The notes below the pieces were generated by a model. The model made no database searches. It saw only the letters and a program-made list of their open reading frames with translations, and had not been told where the DNA came from. Source: Datura wrightii (Eukaryota; Streptophyta; Magnoliopsida; Solanales; Solanaceae). From it: DNA of 64,000 bases. Shown in pieces: positions 1-11,950 of the stretch; positions within the stretch are counted from its first letter, which is position 1, and each line of letters begins with the position of its first letter. The stretch is from positions 143,659,501-143,723,500 of the forward strand of contig JASDFA010000018.1 in NCBI GenBank assembly GCA_035772735.1, given 5' to 3'. Both the position numbers and the translations under genes were made by a program.

Positions 1-204
1 CTTGGTCAGGTCATACAAGGCCCAAAAGAGGCTTGGCCAGGTCACAAGGAGACTAAGCTAGAGATGTAGACCCAAATATAAAGTAGTGTAATACAATTAC
101 ACTCAGAGGAGATAGAGAGATAAATGAATGGTTACCAAAAAAGTGGGTCCTATGGATGGTGAGGTAGAAGAAGAGCTTGTTAAAGAGAAGCTAGTTCAGA
201 CCAA

Positions 205-950
205 TTTCAGTGGAATCCAAGTCACCTCCCCAATTCCTGCAAAGACTGAAGAAACATAAGGAAGAGACAACGTTCACTAAGTTCGTAAACCTACTTAAAT
301 GGGTTCATATTAATATGCCTCTTGTTGATATGTTGTAGGGAATACATCAATATGCCAGATACATGAGGGATGTTGTTGCAAATAAGAGGAGGTTGAAAAA
401 ATATAACATAGTGGAATTGGTTGAGAAGTGCATATCACGAGTATGCAACAAGTTGCCCACCAAGATAAAGGATCTAAGAAGTTTCAGCATCAAAATATCT
501 ATGGAAAAAGGTGATGGCCAGAGATCTAAGTGATTTGGGGCAAGCATTAACTTGATGCCTTCATCTATTTTTAAGACACTAGGATTGGGTGTACCATGCC
601 CAGCCACTATTATGTTGTAGTTGGCTGATAGATCACTGTCCAGGTGTGAGGGTGTCGTTGAGAATGTCCTAGTGTAGGTAGGGTCATTGATATACCCCGT
701 GGACTTCATAATTCTAGACTTTTAGTTGGATGCGTAAGTTCTATTTATCTTGGGATGTCTATTTTTAGTGACAAGGAATACCGTAATAAATGTGGCTACA
801 TGGAAGCTAACAATGAAGCTCATGATAAGGTAAAAGTTTTTGATGTGTACAGAGCTCTCAAACTTCTAGCTTGTTATGAAGATCTGTCTACTATTATAAT
901 GGTTGGCATGGTCTCAAATTCCCCTTCTACCCCTTTATAGTCTCTTTCAG
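205..950 (+). pseudogene. gag C-terminus and aspartic protease remnant (element A)
   Basis: Conceptual translation follows the intact frame of element G closely: LQRLKKHKEE near 237, then NMPLVDML, ARYMRDVVANK, the protease core GASINLMPSSIF near 540, LADRSLSR, VDFIILDF and LFILG. The protease catalytic triplet is damaged: one G is missing in the run that encodes DLG, giving a frameshift and a TGA. Several other stops lie in the frame. The protein would have cut the Gag polyprotein in the virus-like particle; this copy cannot be functional. Orientation and order match element G, so it belongs to the same family. Confidence 0.75.
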
Positions 951-1014
951 AGAAAAATTTGGATATAGCAGTTGAAATGACAAATAAAGATAGAGAAAAT
1001 ACTTTCTTGGTCAC

Positions 1015-1123
1015 TAGCTAGCAACATTGCTGGGCTATAGAGGTTGACCGAAAGAAATCTATACTTTAGAAAGATTAATTGGTATGTAGTGCAATGTCAT
1101 GCCGCAAATCTAAATAGAATGCT
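1015..1123 (+). pseudogene. Integrase-tail fusion and post-integrase motif remnant
   Basis: Codons read QHCWAIEVDRKKSIL, which aligns with KHYWGEDNDREKSSITL at the end of the gag-protease frame of element G. In full-length Athila elements a KHYLG-type tail ends the integrase, not the protease. It is followed at 1094-1123 by a degraded copy of the motif that follows integrase elsewhere in this window (GTCATGCCGC, then TAAAT). The hairpin part of that motif is no longer visible here. The shared fusion suggests A and G descend from one deletion event. Confidence 0.55.
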
Positions 1124-2189
1124 AATTCAGAGACAATATGAGATGATCGTTCCATGACCTTAACTAAGGCGCTAATTAGAAAGCAACCCAATTTTCTAAC
1201 CATGATTGATGTGTCATCATGAAGGTACATGGAAGAAACGTGGATAAGTGGAAAATAGGATAAAACTCTGAAAAGAAATGTCCAAGGCATTAAAATGTCC
1301 TGCATCACATGCAAAGGAAAAGCAAGGCAGAGTCTTGCCATAGACCTTGCAAGCCAAAGTCCAAACTGAGACCCAATCTCTGTTTGGGTCTTGCTCTGCA
1401 AGGTTGGTAAGCAGGTTAAGATTTTTTATGCTAAAACAACCATCACACCCCCTGTATGACCCCCCACAGTTTCTTCCTCACTCTCATACTCACAAGATAT
1501 TCCCGTAAGTCTCACAAGCTCTCATCTTAAGCTTCACATTCATAGAGTCTGGTATCTTCTTTTTAATTGCTTTTTTACATCATATGGCTTCCCTACTACT
1601 CATTTCCCCATATTTCTTAATAATCTCATATATTGATTATAGGGTTATTAACTTGTGTTTGCACTATGTTTTAATTCTCTTGTAGTTGACATCGGGTGGA
1701 TTTATGGTAAATGTATATGTAATAGCATAATCTTGTTGTAATTAGCTGATAGTTGAAAATTATTTGTGAAGAAGGGCTTGTAGACTCCATTGAAAACATT
1801 AAACACTTGCTTACAATATTGTGCATACTACATGTTTGACAAAATTCCCCAAAGAATAGTCATGGGCAAAGATGTTTTTAGTGATAGATGGATGATGATT
1901 GTCTTAAGGAAACATGTCATTGTGTGGGAATAATGTATTTAACAATGTGAGTGTGGGGTGGAACCCAATTATAGGTGTATGAAGCTATGTTAGTATTAAC
2001 TTTGCGATAGTCAACACAAGCAACATAGTAGGGAAGTTTGAGTACCCATTGGCATGACTAATAGCACTATACTAGCAGGTGTGGGGTCGGCTTTACACTC
2101 TTTTAGCTTGGATTGTGAGCAAAATTATGGAGATTATAACATAATGATGTTTCCTAGCTACAACGGTGCACCTAACTCAACGTGATGCA
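1124..2189 (+). other. Spacer of element A, no gene seen
   Basis: This stretch lies between the protease fusion and the transposon-protein remnant, like the 1.3-kb spacer of element G. Around 1290-1420 it contains short related repeats (GCAAGGCAGAGTCTTGCC, CTTGCAAGCC, CTCTGCAAGG), in the place where G carries its CGTGTCACGGAG hairpins. Otherwise AT-rich, with no long open frame. Confidence 0.5.
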
Positions 2190-3457
2190 ACTTCTAAGGT
2201 TGAAGATAAAGCCATTAGCAGTAAAAAAAGATAATCGGAATGGAGAAAGGATTGGGTAGTGGATTCTCTCCTATATTAGCACTTCGAGTAGAGCCTGTCC
2301 CTCCCACTAAACCTCCAATATATGGGCTAAAATGGGTGAAAGGTTATCGAAAAAGTTAGTTCAAGATGTTTAAACCCACCCATTATACTCCCTAAGGGCA
2401 AATTGAGGAAGAAAGGCTTAAGGAAGAGCACACCGACTATTTGGCAACAAATTCATCAAAGAGGACTCTAGTTCATTTTCAAAGAACCAAGCAAGTGTAA
2501 CCTAAACCTTTTTAGAGAATTCTAAGTTAATTGGGTTGCTAGAAGAGATCCTAATTAGGTGAAAGTGAGGGGTATAGTGGTATCATTTTAGGTAGATCAA
2601 TTGTGTAGATTCATAAGGACTCCAATGGTCCTACACACATCATTGAGTGAGATAGTGTATCATCCTCCCTATAGAGGGATCCAACATATGTTATGTGGTA
2701 GATATTCAAATCCTAGATGGGTGCACTGAAGGATGAAAATGCCTATAAAACTTTGTCCATGGAACATTTGATCAAAGAATCTTGGGTGTGGTTGAGCATC
2801 ATATCCGCTAGGATTATTCCTATTGAGTATTTTACCACTGGGTGGAATTTTACCACTATTACCCAGGATAAGGTGTGCCTTATATGCATATCAACGATCG
2901 AATAGCCTGTACACTTTGGTTATATAATGACGGCAATGATACATTAGGCATGTGAAGACGCTAACCACAGATTCTATTATGAGAGCATCCTCACTCAGTA
3001 GTTGACATCTCCTAAAAGTGATGAGGAGGACACATATTTTCACTTGGTCATGACGGATAGACCTATGAATGTGACCCATGTCAAAGGGATGGAGGATTTT
3101 CATGGAAGGATGTTGACTTCTACTGAATTTCATGTTTGAGATGACAATGTTAATGCCCATATCTATGGGATGATGACTTTGTAGTTTACTTTGGGAGGAA
3201 AAGATGCCACAACTATGGAGCTTGGTATGTTGGATGAGAGCTATCCGCTCAATGAGCCTGCACAATAGACGTGCAGGGTGGGTCCTTCCTATAAGGAGCC
3301 TTTAGATGATGATTTCCCATGCCCGAGCATATGGTACATAAGGAGGAAGCAAACGAATATAAGGAGGGTGGAGATTCTGACCATGAAAGAAACAACGACA
3401 AAGAAGAGGATAAAATTTTCCTCTTCCGACAATGAGGCCTATGAGTCTGATGACTAG
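2190..3457 (+). pseudogene. Putative plant transposon protein remnant (element A)
   Basis: Pieces in shifting frames match the 410-codon ORF of element G in order: FIFKEPSKCNLNLFREF near 2470, the PPYRGIQHMLCGRYS segment near 2665, and an acidic C-terminus ending SDNEAYESDD before a TAG at 3455. Many stops and at least two frame changes are present. The class is common in plant genomes and often annotated as a putative plant transposon protein domain; its biochemical role is not established. The start near 2190 is placed by comparison with G, where an acceptor-like CAG precedes the frame. Confidence 0.65.
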
Positions 3458-3822
3458 ACAAGAAGTTCTTTGTTTCCACCATTTTCTCCTTTTTTTGAGA
3501 ACTGAGGACAGTGCCGATTTTTATGTATGGGGTGAGAGAAAGAAATTTCTTATTATTAATTATAGTATGTTGAAGATGATCATGTAGAAAATATGTATGT
3601 TATTTGTCTGTTGATAATTTGTTTTATTTATTTCTTTCTTTTTAGGAATAATATATGTTGACATGTAGTATAAGTAGTTGTAGTAGTAATGTGTCATCCT
3701 AGTAAGAGCACACCCCTTGATTTTGTTTTTGGTTCTTTTTCAAGGGATTCTTTAAACCATATATAGGTAGATTCTTGTTTTTGGTCATATATAGGGACTT
3801 TTCCCAATAATGGATGGATGAA
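3458..3822 (+). other. 3' region of element A with polypurine-like tract
   Basis: Positions 3499-3536 (GAACTGAGGACAGTG, then TATGTATGGGGTGAG) match the segment right after the transposon-protein ORF in element G (GAACACTGGGGACAGTG, then TTAAGTGTGGGGTGGGAG). The remainder is AT-rich with no gene. Element 1 begins at 3823. Confidence 0.5.
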
Positions 3823-5243
3823 TGATGTGTCGGGAATTAGCGACATATGTTTACTTTATTTCATAGCATTTTACATGTATTTAAGAGTTAAATTAAGTGA
3901 GAACTAACCTTATTATGCTATATTTCAGGAACTCAAGCAATGAAAAGGTGAAAGGAGTTTAGGCCAGAGAAATGCTTAAAGGACGAGACAACATACAAGC
4001 CATCTATCTGAAGGATGGTCTACATCACCTACCGTCCTTTCCCAGTTGCAAATTCTAGAAACCCAACCAAAGGGGTCCTTACAATATGGTTGGAGGGACT
4101 GACCATTTTCCCAAAGGACGATCTGTCAATTGAAGAATAGACTTGACCTATGCAGAATGAGATTTCTGAAGTACGGGATAAAGTACAGATTTTCTTTCCA
4201 AAGGATGATTCGTCAATCAATGGATGAAATGCTATTGGATAGAAGCTTAAATATAAAGTATGGACCAAAGGACGGTCCATCCTTGTACTCCTGACAGTCC
4301 GAAGTTCGAACTAAGTGGTCTTTTGTTAGATAATATAAATAGATTTTTCTTGTAATTTTTAGGAAGCCTTTTCATATTCCATTCATGCTTAGAGTAGAGA
4401 GTTGAAATTAACCATTTGAGCCCTAGTTTTCAAAGTATATTCTAGATCTTATCTTGTAACTTGAAGATTTCAATTCATCTACTGAAGATTTCAATATCTA
4501 TAGGTAAGCAAGTGTAAGTACTTTACTTCTCTTCTTCTTTTTGCTATGGGTAATCAAACCTAGATCTAGGGTTGTGAACCCAATGGGTTATAACCCTCAT
4601 GGTCCTAATTTGGTAAAATCGAGTTTGGGCTTATGAACATTTGATTGATTTCTTGCTTTGTAGTGTGTGATTGGTGATGAGAGTTATCCAATCCTGGCCA
4701 ATTACCTTTATGAGGCTTGAAAGTGAAAATTTAGGTTGGGTTAGCATTAATCAACAATAACTCAAGGAATAACCCTTTTTTAATGGATTCTCCTAAACAT
4801 AGGTTGAATTCCAATTGGCAACAAATAATTTGGTAGGACAGAGTTATCTTAGATTTGACAAAAATGAAGTAGATTGACACCTATGGTGCTATTGAAGTAT
4901 ACCCATGATTTTCCTAAGTAAATTGTTTGCATGTTCAGTCCTAGACCATTCTCAATTCTTCCACATTGGGTGATTTTGGGGATCGACCCATAATTGGGGT
5001 CACTTCCCTAGAATTATCTCTAATTGATTTACGATGTTAGCTTATTGAATTCTTTATCCATAGTTAAATTTTACTTCTCTCAATTCGAATAGACTCTAAT
5101 CTTGTAATATTTTACTATTTAGTACTAGATAGTCTGGGCTTTGAGTATTCTCTATGAGATTCAACCCTAACTACTCATTGTGTTTTATATTAGCTGAGAT
5201 CATTTACACTTCCCGATACTGGGAGTGGATCTGAATGACATCA
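3823..5243 (+). repeat. 5' LTR of element 1
   Basis: Starts TGATGTGTCGGGAATTAG and ends GTGGATCTGAATGACATCA. It pairs along its length with 41370-42777, which starts TGATATGTCGGGAATTAG and ends GAAAGAAATCA. A cluster of GGACGG/ACGGTCC-type short inverted motifs lies at about 3980-4290, just upstream of the TATA box. The LTR start is set by the polypurine tract that precedes the other copy, and the end by the primer site that follows. Confidence 0.85.
4334..4340 (+). promoter_or_regulatory. TATA box of 5' LTR, element 1
   Basis: TATAAAT about 510 bases into the LTR. The same site is TATAAAT at 41881 in the 3' LTR. It marks the likely U3/R transition just downstream. Confidence 0.55.
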
Positions 5244-5247
5244 AATG

Positions 5248-5268
5248 TTATGGCGCTATTGGCGGAAA
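5248..5268 (+). other. Primer-binding site, tRNA-Asp type (degenerate)
   Basis: TATGGCGCTATTGGCGGAAA follows the LTR end by a few bases. It resembles TGGCGCCGTTGCCGGGGA, the complement of the tRNA-Asp 3' end used by Athila elements, with several substitutions. Confidence 0.6.
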
Positions 5269-5270
5269 AT

Positions 5271-6760
5271 ATGGCATAAGTTCTATCTATCCCTAACAGT
5301 CTAGTTTGCTTACTTAGAACTATTATTTTACCTCTTATTTGTTTAGTGTTGTACAATCAGTGATTGTTAGCATTCTGAATTCAAAAGAATGGATCAAGAG
5401 TATTCTTGGAGTTCATGGTCACGTGATGACCCATATGGGCACTAGGAGTATTATGGAGGATATTCCCCTTCACGTCAATACTATTCAGATTAAGAGGGAA
5501 ATCCCATACATGATAAGTATTCAACATTTGATGCAGATAGGACTCCATATGAATATGATCAAGATCCATACTTTCAGCCCCCCAATTCTCAGGATTATTG
5601 GGAGTCTTGTTCATAAGATATTAGAGTACAAAGTAGTTGGAACAAACATTGTAATTCAATACAAGAGTGGGGCCTTGAGCCTATCTTTGATCTACTCGCT
5701 CTAGATAAGAGAGTATGCTTACCTAAACATTGCAGAACCAAACAAAGGAGGAAGTTACTCTCAGAAATATGACTGAGGTGGTGAGTGCCCAGTTAGAATT
5801 ATTCCAGAGTCTTGATTTCTGTATGTGCTAGATTTTGGGCAACAATGATACACCCATAATTTATTTTGATGTGTCCTTTGAGAGTTGTGAAGAGGACTCC
5901 ACTTCCTATTCGACTGTCACAATAAGAAGTGGGAAGGTGGTGCACTCAGAACCACGCATGATTGTATAAGAAGAAATCCATGATAATAAAAAACAATGTC
6001 CAAATGGAGATGTAGCACCAAGGGAAATGCATGATGAAGCATCAAGTGAGAAAGTAAATAAAGTACTCAAGGTGGAAGCTTCACTCCCCTTACTCAAGAA
6101 TCCCATTCCTAAACTTCCATATCCTTAATAGCTTGAAAAGAAGCATAATGATGAAAGAATTCCGAAGTATTTTGAGCTGTTGAGACAAGCGACCTTGAAT
6201 ATACTATTTATTGAAGCCATCAAGGAGATGCCGGGATTCACTAATTACTTGAAAATTTTCCTCACAAGAAGACCAACATCTTAGACTGAAACACTGATCC
6301 CAGTGACCTACCGGGTGAGTTCTATCATCACCGGCATTAACATTGAGAAGAAAGGGGATCCAGGTGCATTTACTGTTTCTTGCATAATTGGAAGGTATGA
6401 TTGCTTACATGACTTATGTGATTATGGGAAAAGAATCAACTTGATTCCCTTATCAATCTTGAAGTGCACGAGATTAAGTCTCCTTAGACCCATTGACATG
6501 CTGTTATAAATGGCTGATCAGTCAATCAAGCTGCCATTAGGGGTCATTAATGATATTTTGGTGCAAGATGTTCATGCTTTCTGCAAATTTTGTGGTGCTA
6601 GAATGCACAGTGGATGTGGAAGTTTTTATCATATTGGGACGCCCACTTTTGGCCACTGATAAGGCTTTAATGGATTATGAGCATAATCAAATCATGTTTC
6701 ATATGAACAGTGATGAGGTTACATTCAAATTGGATAAGGGCATGAAGCTGCCATGAGCCT
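5271..6760 (+). pseudogene. gag and protease remnant of element 1
   Basis: A Tyr/Pro-rich Gag stretch (YGGYSPSRQYYSD, YEYDQDPYFQPPN) lies near 5410-5600 in a frame broken by stops. From about 6000 the frame resumes with KLPYP, YFELLRQATLNI, then the protease part: FTVSCIIGRYDCLHDLCDYG, INLIPLSILK near 6440, and GRPLLATDKALMDYEHN near 6625. The triplet normally DLG reads DYG, so a catalytic neighbour is changed. Function would be capsid formation and polyprotein cleavage; this copy is dead. Confidence 0.7.
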
Positions 6761-7029
6761 TTGCATGTAAATTGGGGTCGGATGAGTTAGCTGACATGGA
6801 TTAAGGTGACCTAGGAGGGGAACATGCTATTATTTGGGAGTCTGATGATCTTGTTAATGATGGAAAAGCAAATAGGGAGGTAGTAAATTCACTTGAAGGG
6901 CTTGGACATTATCCTTACAGTCCTAGGAATTTATCACTTGATCTTGAAAATAGATCCACTAGTACACTTCCATCTAAACCTTTCATTGAGGAGCCTTCGA
7001 AATCAAAACTGAAATCTTTGCCATCTCAT
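6761..7029 (+). other. Protease-RT linker of element 1
   Basis: Partly open sequence (for example SLDLENRSTSTLPSKPFIEE near 6935) joining protease to RT. Such linkers are poorly conserved. No domain is recognised. Confidence 0.45.
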
Positions 7030-8156
7030 CTATGCTACCAGTTTTTAGGTCTAGAGGAAACCTTTCCTGTCATCATATCATCATTCCTCAATGAAGAACA
7101 TGTATAAAAGGTGATAAAAAAGCTCCAATAACATTATAAGACTATTGGGTGGACCATAGCAGATATCCGTGGCATTCCTCCAAGCATTTGTAACTTACAA
7201 GATTGTATTAGAGGAAGGCAGTTACCCTAGTATAGAGTGCCAGCAAAGATTGAACCCATCCATGCAAGAGGTAGTAAAAAAGGAGATCATTAAGTAGTTG
7301 GATTCTGGAGTTGTTTATCCCATGTCTGACAGCCAATGGGTGAGTCCAGTTCAATGCATTCCGAAGAAGGGAGGAAAGTCAATGAATGAAAATGAGCGCA
7401 ATGAATTAGTACCCAAACACATTTTCACAGGATGGAGAATATGCATGAACTACTGGAAGCTTAATGTGGCTACTTGCAAAGACCATTTTCCCAAGTCTTT
7501 CATTGATCAAATGAAAGACTAGTTGGCAGCGTGAGCTTTTTATTACTTTCTTAATGTTTACTCGGGCTACAATCATATCACTATACCAAGATAAAATGAC
7601 TTTTACATGTCCCTATGGGACCTTTGCATTTAGCAGGATTCCATTCAGATTGTGCAATTCCTCGACGACATTTTAAAGATGCATATTGGCTATCTTCTCA
7701 GAAATGGTGGAGGACTTCCTAGAGGTCTCTATGGATGACTCCTCCATGGTGGGTGACACATTTGATGAGTGCCTAGACCATCTTATTCAAGTGTTAAATC
7801 ATTGTGAAGAAACCAACATTGTTCTTACTTAGGAAAAATTCCACTTTATGGTCATGGAGGGAATCATGCTCGAGCATAAGATCTTCGAAAAACATATTGA
7901 GGTGGATCACTAAAGTTGATATTATTTCCAAGCTTGCTCTACCAATATCAGTGAAAGATGTGAGGAGTTTCCTTAATCATGCGGGATTCTATAGGAGGTT
8001 TATCAAGGGTTTCTCAAAGATTGCCGAGCCCATGTGCAAACTCCTAGAGAAGGATGTCAAGTTTATCTTTGATCATTTATACTTGAAGGCATTTTAAGAG
8101 ATGAAGAAGCGATTGAGAACCACACCTATCATTAATACTCCTGGTTGGTCCCTGCC
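7030..8156 (+). pseudogene. Reverse transcriptase and start of RNase H, element 1
   Basis: Begins near the Athila RT entry motif (HYKTIGWTIADIRGIPPSIC near 7133). Then SGVVYPMSDSQWVSPVQCIP, an NELVPKHIFTGWRICMNYWK stretch, KDHFPKSFIDQMKD near 7480, a palm segment around 7700 with SMDDSSMV where MDDF-type residues are expected, and NHAGFYRRFIKGFSKIAEPM near 7974. The reading ends in GWSLP at 8143-8156, where block B interrupts; GWSLP joins in frame to FELM at 28147. Several stops and frame changes. Confidence 0.8.
8152..8156. repeat. Target site duplication of block B (left)
   Basis: CTGCC here and again at 28142-28146. Removing 8157-28146 restores the codons GGT TGG TCC CTG CCT TTT, the expected start of the Athila RNase H region. 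Confidence 0.8.
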
Positions 8157-9245
8157 CATCACGACCCGAATTGGGACCCAAGATCGAGACTCGGGACCTA
8201 GAATTATGAATGGCTCCAAGTCGACCCATGTCATGAACATAGCAACTAAAGAGAATATATTAAAGAGGAAATTGATAACTTAAACATGAATAGAGGAAGT
8301 ATGAGTAACATAAAACGTATATCAAATGATAAATCACAACGCTAAATCAGTAAGCTGAGCATACTAGTCTATGTCTGAAAAGCCTTTACTATCTGATGAG
8401 ATGCTGGGACAAGCCCCCAGCAATCTCCAAATCTGAAACAAAACTAACATGATCATCATAACTAAATGAAGATCCTCGAGAGATGAGGACTCACCCAATA
8501 GGGCTAACTAGACTTAGAGGGGAGCAAGTTATCCGCGCGACTAAGCAGGATCACGTAAACCTATATCATGAAATGATGTAGCATAAAGTATGCGGTCAGC
8601 ACTTTAAATGTACTGAATATGCAAGGTAAGTAAAAACATGCTTAGTAAATGTTAATTGAAACCATGCATATAAGTATGAATCAATTACATCTTGAGAGTA
8701 AGGACTACATGCTAAAAACTATATCTGAGATGTACATGTTCGTAAGTTATTTATCATAACTGAACATGGTGACCCAAGATTTAGAAATAGAAATCGTATG
8801 ACTTGTCATAGATGAAAATCGTAAGTAAAAGCTCATAAACTGATCATCGGGTCAAATCTACTGTAAAACATAATATCATAGGTCATGAACATGAGTAACT
8901 GAAATCATGAGGAATAATGGGAGACTCATCATAACCAATACCATCACGATAGAGCTTACGTGATGCCCCAACTATCACACTCAAGTGGGTAGATCTGTCC
9001 AAAACCTTGCCAAAGCTAAGTATGCTACCATGATATCGATATCAAGCTAAGGCCCCTTGGGGCAGGGGGGAAACTCTCTTGAGAGATCCCAAACATGTAA
9101 CATATAATTATGTTGGTGCATAGTGCAGAGATTAGGGACATTGGACCCCATTCCTGCTCGGTGCTAGACACTACTCTAAAAAACATGTATAGTGCTCAGA
9201 TCGTTTTTCAATGAAGCTGAAATCATAATGACATGCATAGACTGA
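8157..9245 (-). repeat. Left outer LTR of block B (partial, Tekay type)
   Basis: Shares with the other Tekay LTRs of this window the segments AGTATGCGGTCAG...ATGCAAGGTAAGTAAAA near 8590, the CACTCAAGTGGGTAGA block near 8970, GATATCGATATCAAGC near 9033, and GTGCTAGACACTACTC near 9162. It stops at about 9245, where a + oriented LTR begins. The U3 part of this copy is missing. Confidence 0.65.
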
Positions 9246-9377
9246 TGTAATACCCTCAAAGTCTCTAAGATCAAAGCTGAGGGTTCAAGTGGAGAAATCA
9301 GGAAAATGTCGCTCGGGTCACAGGATGAGCTGTGCAGTGACCAATAGGGAGATTTCATGAGTCATTATGTGACTCAT
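9246..9377 (+). repeat. Start of a + oriented Tekay-type LTR
   Basis: TGTAATACCCTCAAAGTCTC matches the start of the + LTR at 51455 (TGTAACACCCCAAAATTTCC). It ends in a hairpin, ATGAGTCA-TTATG-TGACTCAT at 9357-9377, at whose edge element F is inserted. The body of the same kind of LTR resumes at 18518, with roughly 1.3 kb missing between. Confidence 0.55.
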
Positions 9378-11348
9378 TGTTATGACCCGAACGTACACCC
9401 GGATCATAGATACGGGACAAGGGACCCCGAGGGACCCCAAGTCAACCCATGGCTCACGCATTCAACTAATCTCATTTAAATAAATAGAATATTAAGCATA
9501 AAACATCGCGACAATGTAACCATGACATAACATCAGGAAATACCAATATTTATATAAGTTGAATACTACTTATTTGTCTATAAGCCTTTAATATGTAAGA
9601 TGGGTTGATGGGACAACATCCCTAACTAACCCGAGCAATATTGAAAGATAAACAAAAAATAAGTTTATCAAATGGCCCTCAAAACATGAGGACTCACCAA
9701 CAAGATGATATCATAGGCTGGGATGGACTAAAGATGAGGATGATCCTCAAATCCGGACCCTGTATCATGAAACGATACAACATAGAAAGTATGCGGTCAG
9801 TACGTGGAATGTACTGAGTATGCAAGGTAAGTAAAATGGACATTTTAATAGTAAAGTGTGGAACATGTGGAACAATGGTAGGACTCGTAAGAACCAACAC
9901 CATCATGGTAGAGCCTTTCATAATGCCCCACTTTCTCGCTCAAGTGGGCAGAGCCGACCCTGGCTTGCCAAGTGAGGGTCGTGCATAAGGCGTGATATCA
10001 CATTTGAGGGGATCATTATCATAACATCATAACATGTACAACCCACAATAGCATGTGGTTATGAGACACCGGCGTAGTCCTTTGAACGCCGGGCTGCTCG
10101 ATGCCAGACACGGCTCTCCAAAACATCCATATAGACTCATACATAAATTATTAAAATAATGCATAAAAATTCATTGGCTAAGATATAACATTTATCATCA
10201 TTGATCCCCTTTAATCATGCTTAGCCAAGAATCAAGGCCCTTTTATATCGGCCAACATCATAAATTGATAATTCATGAATTTCGTTTCGTAAATCATAAA
10301 TCATTCTTAATCATTGTGACATTGCCCAATAATTCATCATTCTCATTTCCTTAAAAATATACTCACAAACATGGGTAATTTATATTCATGAATTTCCATA
10401 ATCAATAAACTTAAAATAATGAATATTCATCATAAATCATAATTTCCATGAACTTCCATAAATGGGAAATTTAGATTAAAAAGATTGAAACATGATTTTG
10501 AAGAAAATAATATGAAACCTGCCCATCATGCATATTTCAATAAATAAAGCTCAATTAAAACATACCCATAAGGAGAAATCACATTGACATGCTTTGGGTA
10601 AAACCCCATGGAATTTGAGTAGGAGAATTCATGCCTTTAATTAAAATTGGGCATGGGTGAGGAAGAATTCCACCCATTTTAAAACCCTACATACCTGGAA
10701 ATAGATTGACCTAAAGTTCCTTGAGCACCCACAAAGAAATTGAAGAAAATTAGGGAAGAAGGCCTTGAATCTCCCAAAACCTCTCTAAAATCCTTGCATG
10801 AGAATGGGCATGCAATAGGGGCTTAACTCATCTTATCACACTTAGAAAATATCAAAACGGTGTAGTTTAGGACATAGGAACTTAGGAAATTACGGAAATA
10901 CCCTCATTAAATTGCAGGAAATCCCTGGTCGCCAGTCCTCTCGAGGGACCTAACAGGTCGTTCCCACAGGGCACAACTCATTGCCTTGATCTGTTAAGTC
11001 CACTGCCCAAAACACCAAGGGAACCCCACGGGTGACCTCATGAGCCGTGAGGTCATACCACCACTCATGGTTACCTTCCATGGCTTGCACTGCCCATCCA
11101 AATATTGCCAATGCTCCAAGGTTGACCACGCGTGACCTCACGAGTCGTGAGGTCTGACCACGACTCGTGGCCAGGACCGTGGCCTCCCCACTCAGACTTT
11201 GCCAAACCAAGATGACCAGGAGTCACTTCACGACTTATGGTCACTCCTCACGACTCACCTCACGAGTCGTTATATGACCTGGTGCGAATTTTTAGTTTTT
11301 CTCCATTTTCACTTTCGGGTCTAATTCTTGGGTTCTTGGGGTATAACA
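9378..11348 (-). repeat. 3' LTR of element F
   Basis: In element orientation it runs from TGTTATACCCCAAGAACCC to TCGGGTCATAACA, 1971 bases. About 150 bases present in the 5' LTR near 16905-17070 are missing here at about 9855. Short inverted motifs CACGAGTCGTG / CACGACTCGTG cluster at 10930-11280, in U3. Confidence 0.9.
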
Positions 11349-11364
11349 ATATCTCCCCATTGGG
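11349..11364 (-). other. Polypurine tract of element F
   Basis: In element orientation CCAATGGGGAGATAT immediately precedes the 3' LTR. This would prime plus-strand DNA synthesis. Confidence 0.75.
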
Positions 11365-11599
11365 AACATTCATCCTCGAATGTTAGAAACATGCAGAAAA
11401 CTCAGAAACAAGCTATCACCATATACGATTGCCAATCATTTAAATCGAAAACTGACGGAATGACTACCTTCGAAAGGAACTACATAGCTAAACTGAATTT
11501 AGATGTCACATACCTTTGCCATATCGTAAAAAAATTGTAGAAATGAACTGATCGGGAAAAGCTGATTAAAGGTTTAGGGCAAAACTGATACCTCAAACT
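11365..11599 (-). other. Region between chromodomain and polypurine tract, element F
   Basis: Noncoding 3' leader sequence of the element; no domain seen. A parallel stretch lies at 31981-32224 in element C, with similar sequence. Confidence 0.5.
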
Positions 11600-11950
11600 G
11601 AAACTAAGCCGGTAGGGAACAAATGAGGGTATTTAGCTATCATATCTACTTTGGCTTCCCACGTAGCTACCTTAACATGCTGATTTCTCCATAACACCTT
11701 TACTAAAGCTACTTCTTTGTTCCTCAGCCTCCGAGTCTGCCTATCCATGATTTAAATGGGAATTTCTTCATAATTAAGGTTGTCCTTCACTCCAATGCTG
11801 TCCACCGGAATTACCAAGGCTGGATCAACCAAACACTTCTTCAAAAGTGACACATGAAAGACTGGAGGAACTGATGATAGTTCCGAGGGTAAGTCCAACT
11901 CATACGCCACTATATCAACTCTTCTCACAACCCGGTAGGGGCCAACATAT
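11600..11950 (-). pseudogene. Integrase C-terminus and chromodomain, element F
   Basis: Reads PVFHVSLLKKCLVDP, then NLNYEEIPI, a stop, MDRQTRRLRNKEVA, VKVLWRNQHVKVATWEAK and YPHLFP. VLWRNQ...ATWE is the signature of the Tekay/Del chromodomain that follows integrase in chromoviruses and is thought to direct insertion to marked chromatin. One in-frame TAG (near 11755) breaks it. The same region is present in element C. Confidence 0.8.

Larger units (their letters stand above)
1..3822 (+). mobile_element. Element A: decayed RT-less Athila-type element
   Basis: This + strand remnant follows the same order as element G at the other end of the window: gag-protease, a short integrase-like tail, a spacer, then a gene of the putative plant transposon protein class, then a GGACAGTG motif with a purine tract. 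No reverse transcriptase, RNase H or integrase core is found between protease and the extra gene. It is riddled with stops and frameshifts, so it is old. The left end lies outside the window and the right end is cut by the LTR of element 1 at 3823. No LTR of its own is visible here. Confidence 0.7.

Noticed and set aside
5339..5704. 121-codon open frame as an independent gene
   Set aside because: The conserved Tyr-rich Gag sequence is in a different frame there; the long frame is accidental.
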